DNA of 33,160 nucleotides. Origin: Nocardiopsis prasina DSM 43845 (GTDB lineage: Bacteria; Actinomycetota; Actinomycetes; Streptosporangiales; Streptosporangiaceae). The notes under the pieces are model-generated. The model was not told the DNA's origin, ran no database searches, and was given only the letters and a program-made list of their open reading frames with translations. Shown one piece after another: positions 7,949 to 16,642 of the stretch (within the stretch, counting starts at the first letter, position 1; each line of letters begins with the position of its first letter). The position numbers and the translations under genes are program-made. The stretch spans positions 36,619 to 69,778 of the forward strand of contig NZ_ANAE01000082.1 of assembly GCF_000341265.1 (NCBI RefSeq). The letters run 5' to 3'.

Positions 7949-8000
7949 GGACGGCGCCACCCTGGTTGTCCACAGACAGTGGACCAGGGTGGCGCCGTCC
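7949..8000. terminator. Long bidirectional hairpin between convergent genes
   Basis: The arm at 7949-7965 and the arm at 7984-8000 are perfect 17-bp complements (starting GGACGGCGCC and ending GGCGCCGTCC). Inside, TCCAC (7969-7973) pairs with GTGGA (7979-7983) around AGACA, with TTG bulged. No U-tract follows on either side. It lies 22 nt after the stop of the plus-strand gene and 74 nt from the truA stop, so it can end transcription both ways. Confidence 0.75.
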
Positions 8001-8074
8001 GGCGTTTCCAGCTCTACTTGACGTATCGGGGGGTTGGGCTCTGCGCCCGCACCCGCATGCCCGGAGACGAGCGT

Positions 8075-8920
8075 CTACTCCGCGTGCCCCTTGCAGGGCA
8101 GCTCGCGCACGCGACGGGTGAGGCTCGCCCTGCCCGCCAGTTCCTCGTCGGCCGGGTAGCGCACCTCCTCCAGGCTCAGCCCCTGCGGACCCACCACGTG
8201 CACCGAGGAGTCGCGTACGGCGGCGCCCAGGACCCGGCCCGGCCACTCCACCCCCCGGCGTCCGTCCCCCACCGCCAGGAGCGCCCCCACGAGGGCACGC
8301 ACCATGTTGTGGCAGAAGGCGTCGGCCTGGATCGTCCCCGCGATCAGGTGCGGTTCCTCCCGCACCCACTCCAGGCGCAACAGCTCACGGATGGTCGTGG
8401 CCCCCTCGCGCTTCTTGCAGAAGGCCGCGAAGTCGTGCTCGCCGACCAACAGGGCTGCGGCCTCGTTCATCCGGTCCACGTCCACCGGGTGCCGGTGCCA
8501 CAGCACATCCCGCCGCCGCAGCGGCTCCACACCGTAGGGGGCGTCGCTGATCCGGTACACGTAGCGGCGGAACAGGGGCGAGAAGCGCGCGTCGAACCCC
8601 GGCGGCGCCACCCGGACGGCGTTGACCCGCACGTCCCGGGGCAGCACACCGGCGAGCCTGCGCAGCACCCGCTCCCCCTCGCTCTCCCAGGTCGCGAGCG
8701 GCACATCCACCTGCGCCACCTGGCCACGCGCGTGCACACCGGCGTCCGTGCGTCCGGCGCACGTCACCGAGGCAGACGGGAGCCTCAGCACCTTCGCCAG
8801 CGCGGACTCCAGCTCACCCTGCACGGTGCGCCGGGTCGGCTGGGTCGCCCACCCGGAGAAGTCGGTTCCGTCATAGGCGATGTCCAGTCGCAGCCGGACG
8901 GTCGTCTCGTTCTCGTCCAT
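8075..8920 (-). CDS. truA: tRNA pseudouridine(38-40) synthase TruA
   Basis: Isomerises uridines 38-40 of the anticodon arm in many tRNAs. The 281-residue protein has the nucleophile motif GRTDAGVHA with Asp59 in the expected place, the N-terminal [11 protein letters not shown], and the later FRRYVYRI and [10 protein letters not shown] blocks of the family. The start is ATG 8920, behind a GGGGTGGGG stretch; the frame is open to 9079 but that part contains the rplQ terminator. It follows rplQ, the usual actinobacterial order. A GC hairpin (7 bp, 8937-8960) and the rplQ terminator lie in the 166-nt gap, so its expression is probably lower than that of the r-protein genes. Confidence 0.96.
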   Translation of the reverse strand: MDENETTVRLRLDIAYDGTDFSGWATQPTRRTVQGELESALAKVLRLPSASVTCAGRTDAGVHARGQVAQVDVPLATWESEGERVLRRLAGVLPRDVRVNAVRVAPPGFDARFSPLFRRYVYRISDAPYGVEPLRRRDVLWHRHPVDVDRMNEAAALLVGEHDFAAFCKKREGATTIRELLRLEWVREEPHLIAGTIQADAFCHNMVRALVGALLAVGDGRRGVEWPGRVLGAAVRDSSVHVVGPQGLSLEEVRYPADEELAGRASLTRRVRELPCKGHAE

Positions 8921-9000
8921 CCCCACCCCGCATCCCTGGCGCGCCCCTCCGGACGCGCCAGGGCCACCGGCACCGCCGAGACGGTCCTGCCGGTGACCCG

Positions 9001-9040
9001 TGAAAAGAAGAAGTGCCCGACCCCCGCGAGGGTCGGGCAC
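9001..9040 (-). terminator. Rho-independent terminator after rplQ
   Basis: On the minus strand GTGCCCGACCC (9040-9030) pairs perfectly with GGGTCGGGCAC (9023-9013) around a 6-nt loop. TTCTTCTTTTCA follows. It begins 46 nt after the rplQ stop and probably ends most alpha-operon transcription before truA. Confidence 0.8.
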
Positions 9041-9086
9041 TCGACGAGCCTGGCGCGCGGGCCCCGGGGCCCGGCGCACGTCGGCC

Positions 9087-9551
9087 CTACTTGCTCTCGG
9101 AGCTCTCCTCGGTGGCCTCGGGGGCCTCCGTGGCGGTGTCCTCGGCCGTGGCGGTCTCCTCGGCGGGAGCGGCGGCCGGAGCGGCGGGCGCGTTCAGCGC
9201 CTCGACCAGCTCGATGATGGCCATCGGGGCGTTGTCGCCCTTACGCGGACCGATCTTGGTGATACGGGTGTAACCACCGGGGCGGTTCTCGAAGCGCGGG
9301 CCGATCTCGGTGAAGAGCTCGTGCACCACGGACTTGTCCGTGATCTTGGTCAGCACCTGACGACGGGCGTGCAGGTCGCCGCGCTTGCCGAGCGTGATGA
9401 GCTTCTCGGCGTACGGACGCAGGCGCTTGGCCTTGGCCTCCGTGGTGCGGATACGGCCGTGCTGGAACAGCGAGGTGGCGAGGTTCGCCAGGATGTGCCG
9501 CTCGTGAGCGGGCCCGGATCCCAGACGGGCGCCCTTAGTAGGCGTGGGCAT
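9087..9551 (-). CDS. rplQ: Large ribosomal subunit protein bL17 (L17)
   Basis: L17 lies near the peptide exit tunnel of the 50S subunit. The 154 residues begin [13 protein letters not shown], and the core has [14 protein letters not shown] and the [21 protein letters not shown] block. About 40 C-terminal residues are an Ala/Glu/Thr-rich acidic tail absent from E. coli L17 and common in actinobacteria. ATG 9551 is preceded by AGGAG. It follows rpoA after 65 nt and ends the core of the alpha operon. Confidence 0.97.
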   Translation of the reverse strand: MPTPTKGARLGSGPAHERHILANLATSLFQHGRIRTTEAKAKRLRPYAEKLITLGKRGDLHARRQVLTKITDKSVVHELFTEIGPRFENRPGGYTRITKIGPRKGDNAPMAIIELVEALNAPAAPAAAPAEETATAEDTATEAPEATEESSESK

Positions 9552-9616
9552 GGTGTCGTTCTCCTAGTGATGCGGTCCACGGCCGCACTCGGCCGGGGAC
9601 CTTTGGGCGACGAAGG

Positions 9617-10639
9617 TTAGTACTGCTCCGTCTCGACGAAGGACTCACCCTCGTCGTCCTCGGAGCCGTAGGAGTCGGCCGCGGTGCTGGGGTCGAATCC
9701 GGGCGGGGAGTCCTTCAGGGACAGGCCCATGTCGATGAGCTTCTGCTTGACCTCATCGATGGACTTGGCACCGAAGTTACGGATGTCCAACAGGTCCTGC
9801 TCGGAGCGGGCAACCAGCTCACCAACGCTGTGGATGCCCTCACGCTTGAGGCAGTTGTAGGACCGGACCGTGAGGTTGAGGTCCTCGATCGGCAGCGCCA
9901 GGTCCGCCGCGAGCGCGGCGTCCGTGGGCGACGGGCCCATGTCGATGCCCTCGGCGTCGACGTTGAGCTCACGCGCCAGACCGAACAGCTCGACCAGGGT
10001 CTTGCCCGCGCTGGCCACGGCGTCACGGGGACGGATGGCCGGCTTGGTCTCGATGTCGACGATCAGGCGGTCGAAGTCGGTGCGCTGCTCGACACGGGTG
10101 GCCTCGACCTTGTAGGTCACACGCAGCACCGGCGAGTAGATGGAGTCGATCGGGATCCGACCGATCTCCTGGCCCTGCTGCTTGTTCTGCGTCGCCGAGA
10201 CGTAACCGCGGCCGCGCTCGACCGTCAGCTCCATCTCCAGCTTGCCCTTGCCGTTCAGCGTGGCGATGTGCAGGTCGGGGTTGTGCACCTCGACACCGGC
10301 CGGCGGAGCGATGTCCGCGGCGGTCACCACACCGGGGCCCTGCTTGCGCAGGTACATCAGCACCGGCTCGTCGTGCTCGGAGCTGACGACCAGACCCTTG
10401 AGGTTGAGGATCATCTCGGTGACGTCCTCCTTGACCCCGGGCACGGTGGTGAACTCGTGCTCGACGCCCTCGATGCGGATGCTGGTGACAGCCGCACCGG
10501 GGATGGAGGACAGCAGCGTACGACGGAGAGAGTTACCGATCGTGTAGCCGAAACCCGGCTCCAGCGGCTCGATGACAAACCTCGAACGCAGGTCCGAGAC
10601 GACTTCCTCGGTGAGCGTGGGACGCTGTGCGATCAACAT
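9617..10639 (-). CDS. rpoA: DNA-directed RNA polymerase subunit alpha
   Basis: The alpha subunit dimerises to seed RNA polymerase assembly, and its C-terminal domain contacts promoter UP elements and activators. At 340 residues it matches the Streptomyces length. The N-terminal domain (to about 230) has [25 protein letters not shown], and the C-terminal domain (about 250-320) has [16 protein letters not shown] and the helix-hairpin-helix region [15 protein letters not shown]. The C-terminus is an acidic tail. The start is ATG 10639 (MLIAQRPTL); a GTG seven codons upstream is less likely. S4 is not encoded upstream, where mycobacteria have rpsD. Confidence 0.98.
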   Translation of the reverse strand: MLIAQRPTLTEEVVSDLRSRFVIEPLEPGFGYTIGNSLRRTLLSSIPGAAVTSIRIEGVEHEFTTVPGVKEDVTEMILNLKGLVVSSEHDEPVLMYLRKQGPGVVTAADIAPPAGVEVHNPDLHIATLNGKGKLEMELTVERGRGYVSATQNKQQGQEIGRIPIDSIYSPVLRVTYKVEATRVEQRTDFDRLIVDIETKPAIRPRDAVASAGKTLVELFGLARELNVDAEGIDMGPSPTDAALAADLALPIEDLNLTVRSYNCLKREGIHSVGELVARSEQDLLDIRNFGAKSIDEVKQKLIDMGLSLKDSPPGFDPSTAADSYGSEDDEGESFVETEQY

Positions 10640-10782
10640 GGTCCGTGACTTCCCTTCCACATGGCCGCCCGCTATTTGACGGCCACCGGACGGACACCAC
10701 CGGAGCGGTGATGTCCCCTGTTCGGATTCCTACCCGGTCCGCCCCGCTTACCCACAGGGGGCGGTGGCGGACCGCACCACGA

Positions 10783-10812
10783 GGTGCCCGCGCGGTAGGA
10801 GGCGCGGGCACC
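10783..10812 (-). other. GC hairpin in the rpsK-rpoA gap
   Basis: GGTGCCCGCGC and GCGCGGGCACC form a perfect 11-bp stem with an 8-nt loop, starting 8 nt after the rpsK stop codon on the minus strand. No U-tract follows. It could be a weak terminator, an RNA-processing signal or a 3'-end stabiliser that sets the rpoA level relative to the r-proteins. Confidence 0.6.
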
Positions 10813-10820
10813 GGTGCCAA

Positions 10821-11225
<405 letters not shown>

Positions 11226-11294
11226 GAGCGAAACTCCCAGAGATCATCGGTCCGTGTGTATCTTCTCGGACGCGGTTGACAGGTCCGAGGCGGA

Positions 11295-11675
11295 CTACTT
11301 CTTGCCGGCCTTCTTCTTGCCGGCCACGGTCTTCTTCTTGCCCTTGCGGGTACGGGCGTTGGTCTGCGTGCGCTGACCGCGGACCGGAAGGCCACGACGG
11401 TGGCGAATGCCCTGGTAGCTACCGATCTCCATCTTGCGACGGATGTCGGCCTGGACCTCGCGACGCAGGTCACCCTCGACCTGGTAGTTGGCGTCGATCC
11501 ACTCGCGCAGCTTGACCAGGTCCTCTTCGGACAGCTGGTAGACGCGGGTGTTCCCGTCGACACCGGTGTTCTTCAGGGTTTCGAGGGCGCGGGTACGGCC
11601 AACCCCGAAAACGTAAGTGAGAGCGATCTCCACCCGCTTGTCGCGGGGGAGGTCAACGCCGGCAATACGTGCCAT
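11295..11675 (-). CDS. rpsM: Small ribosomal subunit protein uS13 (S13)
   Basis: S13 lies in the 30S head and bridges to the 50S subunit and P-site tRNA. The 126 residues start [14 protein letters not shown], contain the helix-two-turn-helix segment and [21 protein letters not shown], and end in a lysine-rich tail ([13 protein letters not shown]). ATG 11675 follows GGAG at about 10 nt; the frame is open to 11738 but that part is structured leader. The 216-nt gap to rpmJ is unusually long for this operon. Confidence 0.97.
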   Translation of the reverse strand: MARIAGVDLPRDKRVEIALTYVFGVGRTRALETLKNTGVDGNTRVYQLSEEDLVKLREWIDANYQVEGDLRREVQADIRRKMEIGSYQGIRHRRGLPVRGQRTQTNARTRKGKKKTVAGKKKAGKK

Positions 11676-11726
11676 GTGGGCGAGACTCCATCCATGCATA
11701 TGCGGAGGTCTGACCCGTTCCATCCT

Positions 11727-11852
11727 CTCGTCGCCCAATCGACGAGGCCCCGGCCTCCGACCGGGGGTTCTCCCCCGCGCGTCCTCGACGGCGGGAGATC
11801 GGAACAGGTTTTCGTTGTTTCACGTGCCCGGCTGGGGTGGTACCCCACCGGG
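11727..11852 (-). promoter_or_regulatory. Structured leader between rpmJ and rpsM
   Basis: Three hairpins are visible on the minus strand. CCCGG-TGGGG pairs with CCCCA-CCGGG at 11852-11827 (one bulged base, loop TACCA). CCCCGG pairs with CCGGGG at 11766-11748. CTCGTCG pairs perfectly with CGACGAG at 11746-11727 around ATTGGG, about 52 nt before the rpsM ATG. No U-tract is present. In E. coli this is where S4 represses the alpha operon; that S4 or S13 acts here is speculation. Confidence 0.4.
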
Positions 11853-11891
11853 TCCTCGCTGTGCGGAAGCCGCGACGAGCGAACCGGGGTG

Positions 11892-12005
11892 CTAGCCCTG
11901 GCGCTGCTTGTGGCGCGGGTCCGAGCAAATGACCATGATCCGACGGTTACGGCGGATCACGCGGCACTTCGCGCAGATCTTCTTCACGCTCGGCTTGACC
12001 TTCAT
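11892..12005 (-). CDS. rpmJ: Large ribosomal subunit protein bL36 (L36)
   Basis: A 37-residue protein starting [20 protein letters not shown] and ending DPRHKQRQG. It carries the zinc-ribbon set Cys11, Cys14, Cys27 and His32, so it is the zinc-binding (C+) form. L36 is a late-assembling 23S rRNA-binding protein. It lies 54 nt after infA, the standard actinobacterial order infA-rpmJ-rpsM. C-minus paralogues replace this form under zinc limitation in related bacteria; none is in this window. Confidence 0.97.
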   Translation of the reverse strand: MKVKPSVKKICAKCRVIRRNRRIMVICSDPRHKQRQG

Positions 12006-12059
12006 GGTGACTCCGAACTCATCACATCACCAGTCTTGGGCCGTGCGGCCCCTGACGGG

Positions 12060-12281
12060 CTACTTGTAGCGGTAAACGATGCGCCCGCGCGTGAGGTCGT
12101 ACGGGCTCAGCTCCACGACGACGCGGTCGTCGGGGAGAATACGGATGTAGTTCATCCGCATCTTGCCGCTGATGTGGGCAAGGACCGTGTGCTTGTTGTC
12201 GAGCTCTACCTTGAACATAGCGTTGGGTAGCGACTCGACAACGGAACCCTCGATCTCGATGGCGCCGTCTTTCTTCGCCAT
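12060..12281 (-). CDS. infA: Translation initiation factor IF-1
   Basis: IF-1 occupies the ribosomal A site during initiation and assists IF-2 and IF-3. The 73-residue OB-fold protein starts [12 protein letters not shown] and contains [34 protein letters not shown] and the ending [10 protein letters not shown], near-universal in bacteria. ATG 12281 is preceded by GAGGCGTGGAGG; a longer frame to 12458 adds residues not found in the family. It heads the alpha-type operon after a 285-nt gap holding a candidate promoter. Confidence 0.97.
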   Translation of the reverse strand: MAKKDGAIEIEGSVVESLPNAMFKVELDNKHTVLAHISGKMRMNYIRILPDDRVVVELSPYDLTRGRIVYRYK

Positions 12282-12499
12282 GTCCTCCACGCCTCGCTCA
12301 TCAATTGGTTGATCATGACAACCCGACGCGACCCCAGTGGCCTCGCATGACACGAGAGCCCGGACGACCGGAGAAGTCCTGGTCGTCAGAGCCTGAACAC
12401 ACTGGAAGCTCGGGCCAACTGCGAGAGAGCGTACGTCGAGTGGAATGACGTGGCACAAAGAAGGCAGACTGACCCAACAGCCCGCGTATGGGCAGTGAC

Positions 12500-12529
12500 A
12501 GTCTATCCCCTTCGGGCAAGTACTCCTAA
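12500..12529 (-). promoter_or_regulatory. Candidate promoter of the infA operon
   Basis: On the minus strand TAGACT (12505-12500) is a good actinomycete -10. A weak TTAGGA (12529-12524) lies 18 nt upstream. It would give a leader of about 210 nt. A second possibility is TTGGCC-17-CAGGCT, about 100 nt closer to infA. The rest of the gap shows no gene. Confidence 0.4.
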
Positions 12530-12566
12530 CCGGAGGGCACAGAACCCTACACGGTCGGCGGGCGTC

Positions 12567-13010
12567 CTAGTCGTCGCCCTGGCCGCGCTGGGCGGCGAGC
12601 ACCCCGAAGGTCACGACGGACATCATGATCCCCCACGGGCCGAGGACCCACAGGAACCAAGGGTAGCTGGCCCCGGTCGTGAAGTAGAGGATCATCCAGA
12701 TGAAGAAGCACAGGAGGTTGACGCCGCCGTAGAGGACCCACGGCACCATCAGCGCGGGGTCGCGCAACCGCAGGGGCGGGGCCGCGGCGTCGGCCAGCGG
12801 GGCCCGGCCGACGTCGGCGAGGTCACGCTCGGGCAGGTCCCGGGTCACCACGGCCAGTTCCTCCACGGTCCTGGACCGGTAGGCCTGGCTGAGGCGTTCG
12901 GTGAACTCCTCGTGGTCCAACCGGCCCTGCGCGAAGTGCTCCTGGAGGAGCCCCGCCACGCGGTCCCGCTCGGCGTCGGACGTTCGTATCGACGGCACCG
13001 GTTCCGACAC
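12567..13010 (-). CDS. DUF1707 domain protein with two membrane helices
   Basis: 147 residues starting at GTG 13010, behind GCGAGG. Residues 8-66 match the actinobacterial DUF1707 pattern: RTSDAERDRVAGLLQEHF, then GRLDHEEFTERLSQAYRSRT and a closing DLPE. Residues 88-138 form two hydrophobic helices with Trp-rich segments (PWVLYGGVNLLCFFIWMILY and WFLWVLGPWGIMM), like 2TM-domain proteins. The N-terminal domain is probably cytoplasmic. The function of DUF1707 is not established. It sits alone between map and infA, downstream of a hairpin that should separate it from the spc operon. Confidence 0.88.
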   Translation of the reverse strand: MSEPVPSIRTSDAERDRVAGLLQEHFAQGRLDHEEFTERLSQAYRSRTVEELAVVTRDLPERDLADVGRAPLADAAAPPLRLRDPALMVPWVLYGGVNLLCFFIWMILYFTTGASYPWFLWVLGPWGIMMSVVTFGVLAAQRGQGDD

Positions 13011-13034
13011 TGCGTACCTCGCCTCTTCACCCGT

Positions 13035-13076
13035 GGGTGGTCGCCACCCCCGCCGCCTCCGGCCGTGGGCCGGAGG
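13035..13076 (-). terminator. Tandem hairpins after map
   Basis: CCTCCGGCC and GGCCGGAGG (13056-13064 and 13068-13076) are perfect complements with a 3-nt loop, starting 22 nt after the map stop. A second stem, GGGTGG with CCACCC (13035-13040 and 13044-13049), follows. There is no U-tract; such U-less hairpins are common at actinobacterial operon ends. The inner one is close to the DUF1707 ribosome binding site. Confidence 0.6.
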
Positions 13077-13098
13077 TAACCGGGGGGTGGGTCCGCCG

Positions 13099-13923
13099 TC
13101 ACCAGGTCGGCTGGACGAACCCCATCTGGGTGATTTTATCGCGGTTCGACTCGCGTGCGGTCAGCACCATCGGGCCGTCCGCCGTGATCGCCACGGTGTG
13201 CTCGAAGTGGGCGGCGCGACCGCCGTCCCGCGTGACGACCGTCCAGCCGTCGTCCAGCTCGACCACGTCGTGCTTGCCGAGCGTGGTCATCGGCTCGATC
13301 GCCAGGCACATGCCCTCGACCAGCTTCTGGCCGCGGCCCTTCTTGCCGTAGTTGAGCACGTGCGGGTCCATGTGCATCTCGGTGCCGATGCCGTGGCCGC
13401 CGTACTCACGCACGTTGCCGTAGCCCCCGTTGGCCGAGATGTGGCCGCCGATCGCGAACCCGATGTCACCCAGGCGCCTGCCCGGGTGCATCTGCGCGAT
13501 CCCCTGCCACATGGACTCCTCGCACACCTCCATCATCGCGAGGTCCTCGGGCCGGGCCTCCCCGACCGCGATGGTCACCGCGGAGTCGCCGTGCCAGCCG
13601 TCGAGGATGGCACCGCAGTCGATGGAGATGATGTCGCCGTCCGCCAGGACGCGCTCGGTGCTCGGGATACCGTGCACGACCACCTCGTTCACCGAGGCGC
13701 AGATCGAACCGGGGAAACCGTGGTAGCCCTTGAAGGAAGGGATGGCGCCGGCGTCCCGGATGACCTTCTCGGCCACCGCGTCGAGGTCGAGGGTGGACAC
13801 CCCGGGCCGCACCGCGGCCCGGAGGGTGTCCAGGGCGCGGGCCACGACCTGGCCCGCCGCCCTCATCTTGGCGATCTGTTCCGGCGTCTTGATCTGCACG
13901 CCCGAGTCGGCTCTACGGGACAT
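13099..13923 (-). CDS. map: Type I methionine aminopeptidase
   Basis: Removes the initiator Met from nascent proteins after deformylation. The 274-residue pita-bread fold has the five metal ligands Asp102, Asp113, His177 (GGHGIG), Glu210 (AIEP) and Glu241, with substrate-contacting His84 in VVHGIP. The N-terminus lacks the Cys/His zinc-finger extension of some mycobacterial MetAPs. Its ATG shares one base with the adk stop (TGATG), so the two are translationally coupled. secY-adk-map is the usual end of the spc operon. Confidence 0.97.
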   Translation of the reverse strand: MSRRADSGVQIKTPEQIAKMRAAGQVVARALDTLRAAVRPGVSTLDLDAVAEKVIRDAGAIPSFKGYHGFPGSICASVNEVVVHGIPSTERVLADGDIISIDCGAILDGWHGDSAVTIAVGEARPEDLAMMEVCEESMWQGIAQMHPGRRLGDIGFAIGGHISANGGYGNVREYGGHGIGTEMHMDPHVLNYGKKGRGQKLVEGMCLAIEPMTTLGKHDVVELDDGWTVVTRDGGRAAHFEHTVAITADGPMVLTARESNRDKITQMGFVQPTW

Positions 13924-14582
13924 CAGCGGGCCGACCGCTTCTCCTCGATGGCGGCCTTGGCGCGGGCCGTCACCTCCGCCACGGGACCCGTGGCGGCGAT
14001 GGTGGCCAGCAGGCCCTCACCGGAGTAGAACTCGACCAGCGGGGCGGTCTGCTCGCGGTAGACCTTCAGGCGGTGCCGGATGGTCTCCTCGCGGTCGTCC
14101 TCACGCTGGTAGAGCGCGGCGCCCTCGTTGTCGCACTTGCCCTCGGCCTTCGGGGCGTCGTACTCGACGTGGTACACGCGTCCGCACTCGGGGCAGGAAC
14201 GACGACCGGAGAGGCGCTTGACGACCTCCTCCTCGTCGACCCGCAGCTCCAGGACGACGTCGAGGTCGGTGCCGAGGTCGCCGAGCATCCCCTTGAGGGT
14301 CTCGGCCTGGGGGACGTTGCGGGGGAACCCGTCCAGCAGGAAACCACCCGCCGCGTCGTCCTGGGCCAGCCGGTCCTTGACCATGGCGTTCGTGACCTCG
14401 TCGGGGACGAGGTCACCACGGTCCATGAACTCCTTGGCCTTCTTGCCGAGTTCGGTACCACCGCTGACGTTGGCCCGGAAGATGTCACCGGTGGACACCT
14501 TCGGGATCGACAGCTCTTCCGCGAGGATCTGGGCCTGGGTGCCCTTACCGGCCCCAGGCGGCCCCACCAATACTGCACGCAT
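13923..14582 (-). CDS. adk: Adenylate kinase
   Basis: Catalyses ATP + AMP = 2 ADP. The 219-residue long-form enzyme has the P-loop GPPGAGKGT at residues 7-15, the AMP-site LDGFPRN near 83-89 and a full LID domain. The LID carries a zinc ribbon with Cys130, Cys133 and Cys150. The fourth ligand position holds Glu153, where Bacillus has Asp and Streptomyces-type enzymes have Cys. The ATG directly follows the secY stop (TAAATG) and the stop overlaps map, so it is coupled on both sides. Confidence 0.97.
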   Translation of the reverse strand: MRAVLVGPPGAGKGTQAQILAEELSIPKVSTGDIFRANVSGGTELGKKAKEFMDRGDLVPDEVTNAMVKDRLAQDDAAGGFLLDGFPRNVPQAETLKGMLGDLGTDLDVVLELRVDEEEVVKRLSGRRSCPECGRVYHVEYDAPKAEGKCDNEGAALYQREDDREETIRHRLKVYREQTAPLVEFYSGEGLLATIAATGPVAEVTARAKAAIEEKRSAR

Positions 14583-15896
14583 TTATCGCAGAAAACCTTC
14601 GTAGTTCCTCTGCTGGAGGTGACTCTCGATCTGCTTCACCGTGTCCAGCCCGACACCCACCATGATCAGGATGCTCGTCCCGCCGAAGGGGAAGTTCATG
14701 TCGGCACCGGTGGCGCCGAGAGCGACCATGGGCAGGAGAGCGATCACACCCAGGTACAGCGAACCGGGGGTCGTCAGACGAGTCAGGACGTAGTCCAGGT
14801 ACTCGGCGGTCGGACGCCCCGGACGGATACCCGGGATGAACCCACCGTACTTCTTCATGTTGTCGGCGACTTCAGTGGGGTTGAACGTAATCGCCACGTA
14901 GAAGAACGCGAAGCCGACGATCATGACGAAGAAGGTCGCCATGTAGACGGGGTGAGTGCCCGTGAGGAAGTAGGTCTGGAAGAACTGGGCCACCGGATGG
15001 GTGGAGTCCTGTCCGATCAGACCGACGACCAGCTGGGGAAGGTACAGAAGGGAGGAGGCGAAGATCACGGGGATGATGCCCGCCTGGTTGACCTTCAGGG
15101 GGATGTAGGTCGAGCTGCCGCCGTACATGCGACGACCCACCATGCGCTTCGCGTACTGCACCGGGATACGGCGCTGAGCCTGCTCCATGAACACCACGGC
15201 GGTGATCAGGGCCAGACCGGCGAGGCAGATGATGATGAAGATCCAGACCGACCGCTCCTCGTACAGACCCATGATCGAGGAGGGGAACATCGCGATGACC
15301 TGGGTGAAGATCAGCAGCGACATACCGTTGCCGACACCGCGCTCAGTGATCAGCTCGCCCATCCACATGATGATCGCGGTACCCGCCGTCATCACGAAGA
15401 CGATCGTCACCATGGTGAGGATGTCCTGGTTGGGCATGTAGACCGACGGGTCGATCGAGTTCTGGAAGAGCGCGCCGGTGCGGGCCATGGCCACGATGGA
15501 GGTGGCCTGGAGCACGGCGAGCATGAGGGTCAGATAGCGGGTGTACTGCGTGATCTTGCTCTGTCCGGCCTGACCCTCCTTCTTGAGGGCCTCCAGACGG
15601 GGGATCACCACAGTGAGCAGGTTGATGATGATGCTCGCGGTGATGTACGGCATGACCCCGAGCGCGAACACCGCCAGTTGCAGCAGGGCGCCGCCGCTGA
15701 ACAGGTTCACCAACGCGTAGACGCCGGACTGGTCCTGCGCGGTGATGAAGTCCATCTGGTCCCTGATCGCCGCCGAGTCGATGCCCGGTGCGGGAATCAC
15801 CGAACCCAGCCGGAAGATCGTCAGGATGAACAGTGTGAACAGCAGTTTATTGCGCAGGTCGGGCGTGCGGAATGCACGAACGAACGCACCTAGCAC
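14583..15896 (-). CDS. secY: Protein translocase subunit SecY
   Basis: The channel-forming subunit of the Sec translocon in the cytoplasmic membrane. The 437 residues contain about ten hydrophobic helices. Conserved SecY features include FRLGSVIPAPGID after helix 1, ITASIIINLLTVVIP, the cytoplasmic KRMVGRRMYGG loop, IPVIFASSLLYLP and FNPTEVADNMKKYGGFIPGIRPG. The C-terminus is the usual basic tail. The GTG at 15896 is preceded by GGAGGAG. A 281-nt gap with hairpins and a possible promoter separates it from rplO, so secY-adk-map may be partly independent of the r-protein genes. Confidence 0.97.
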   Translation of the reverse strand: MLGAFVRAFRTPDLRNKLLFTLFILTIFRLGSVIPAPGIDSAAIRDQMDFITAQDQSGVYALVNLFSGGALLQLAVFALGVMPYITASIIINLLTVVIPRLEALKKEGQAGQSKITQYTRYLTLMLAVLQATSIVAMARTGALFQNSIDPSVYMPNQDILTMVTIVFVMTAGTAIIMWMGELITERGVGNGMSLLIFTQVIAMFPSSIMGLYEERSVWIFIIICLAGLALITAVVFMEQAQRRIPVQYAKRMVGRRMYGGSSTYIPLKVNQAGIIPVIFASSLLYLPQLVVGLIGQDSTHPVAQFFQTYFLTGTHPVYMATFFVMIVGFAFFYVAITFNPTEVADNMKKYGGFIPGIRPGRPTAEYLDYVLTRLTTPGSLYLGVIALLPMVALGATGADMNFPFGGTSILIMVGVGLDTVKQIESHLQQRNYEGFLR

Positions 15897-15972
15897 GTCT
15901 CCTCCTGCGCGGCTTCGGCGGCGGAACGGGTTCCAGACATCGCGGCCGATCCTGAATCGTCGTAGAACGTCA

Positions 15973-16056
15973 GCGCCGGGCCTGTCGCCCGGTGCTCGGA
16001 AGTACTCACATTACGTCAAGCGGGGAACTCAAACAGATGGCACTGTAACAGTCATC
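15973..16056 (-). promoter_or_regulatory. secY leader with palindrome, possible -10 and hairpin
   Basis: A perfect 11-bp palindrome ACTGT-A-ACAGT is at 16042-16052, flanked by GATG and CATC arms (16036-16056). On the minus strand a -10-like TAATGT lies at 16013-16008 with only a weak CTGTTT 17 nt upstream. A 9-bp hairpin with one wobble (15973-15981 with 15987-15995) is in the putative leader. Together they suggest a regulated secondary promoter, not proven. Confidence 0.35.
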
Positions 16057-16106
16057 ACCTGACGCGAGGGGTCGGAGCGGGATAACGAACCCACTCCAAC
16101 ACGTGA

Positions 16107-16153
16107 GGGCGCCCGCCAACAGGACCTTTCTCGGTCCTGCTGGGCGGGCGCCC
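16107..16153 (-). terminator. Two-part GC hairpin after rplO
   Basis: The outer arms GGGCGCCCGCC (16107-16117) and GGCGGGCGCCC (16143-16153) are perfect over 11 bp. After a small internal loop, CAGGACC and GGTCCTG (16120-16126, 16133-16139) pair over 7 bp around a 6-nt loop. It begins 25 nt after the rplO stop on the minus strand and has no U-tract. It probably acts as an internal attenuator or terminator splitting the r-protein part of the spc operon from secY-adk-map. Confidence 0.6.
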
Positions 16154-16177
16154 CCAGTACGCATCGTAGGGAAACCC

Positions 16178-16642
16178 CTACAGCTCGGTGACAGTGCCAC
16201 CGGCGGCGGTGATCTTCTCCTTCGCGGAGCCGGAGAACGCGTTGGCGCTCACCTGCACGGCGACGGTGATCTCACCCGTACCCAGCACCTTGACGAGCTG
16301 GTTCTTGCGAACCGCACCCTTGGCGACCAGGCCCTCGACGGTGACCTCGCCACCCTCGGGGTAGAGCTCGCTCAGCTTGTCCAGGTTGACGACCTGGTAG
16401 GTCGTCTTGAACCGGGCGTTGCTGAAGCCCTTGAGCTTCGGGATCCGGCGGATGAGGGGCATCTGCCCACCCTCGAAGCCGGGACGAACGGTGTTACGAG
16501 CCTTGGTGCCCTTGGTACCGCGACCAGCGGTCTTACCCTTGGAAGCCTCGCCGCGACCCTTGCGGATCTTGGCCTTGTTGCTACCCGGGGCGGGACGCAG
16601 GTGGTGCAGCTTGAGCAGCTCGTCGGGGTTGTAGTCGCTCAT
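16178..16642 (-). CDS. rplO: Large ribosomal subunit protein uL15 (L15)
   Basis: An early 50S assembly protein. The 154 residues have [20 protein letters not shown] followed by the Gly/Lys-rich [13 protein letters not shown] loop, then [18 protein letters not shown], all typical. Its ATG overlaps the rpmD stop by 4 nt (ATGA), giving translational coupling. It is the last r-protein gene of the spc operon before the hairpin and secY. Confidence 0.97.
   Translation of the reverse strand: MSDYNPDELLKLHHLRPAPGSNKAKIRKGRGEASKGKTAGRGTKGTKARNTVRPGFEGGQMPLIRRIPKLKGFSNARFKTTYQVVNLDKLSELYPEGGEVTVEGLVAKGAVRKNQLVKVLGTGEITVAVQVSANAFSGSAKEKITAAGGTVTEL

Noticed and set aside
12282..12458. Extended IF-1 start at 12458
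   Set aside because: IF-1 is universally about 70 residues, and ATG 12281 has the family N-terminus with a ribosome binding site.
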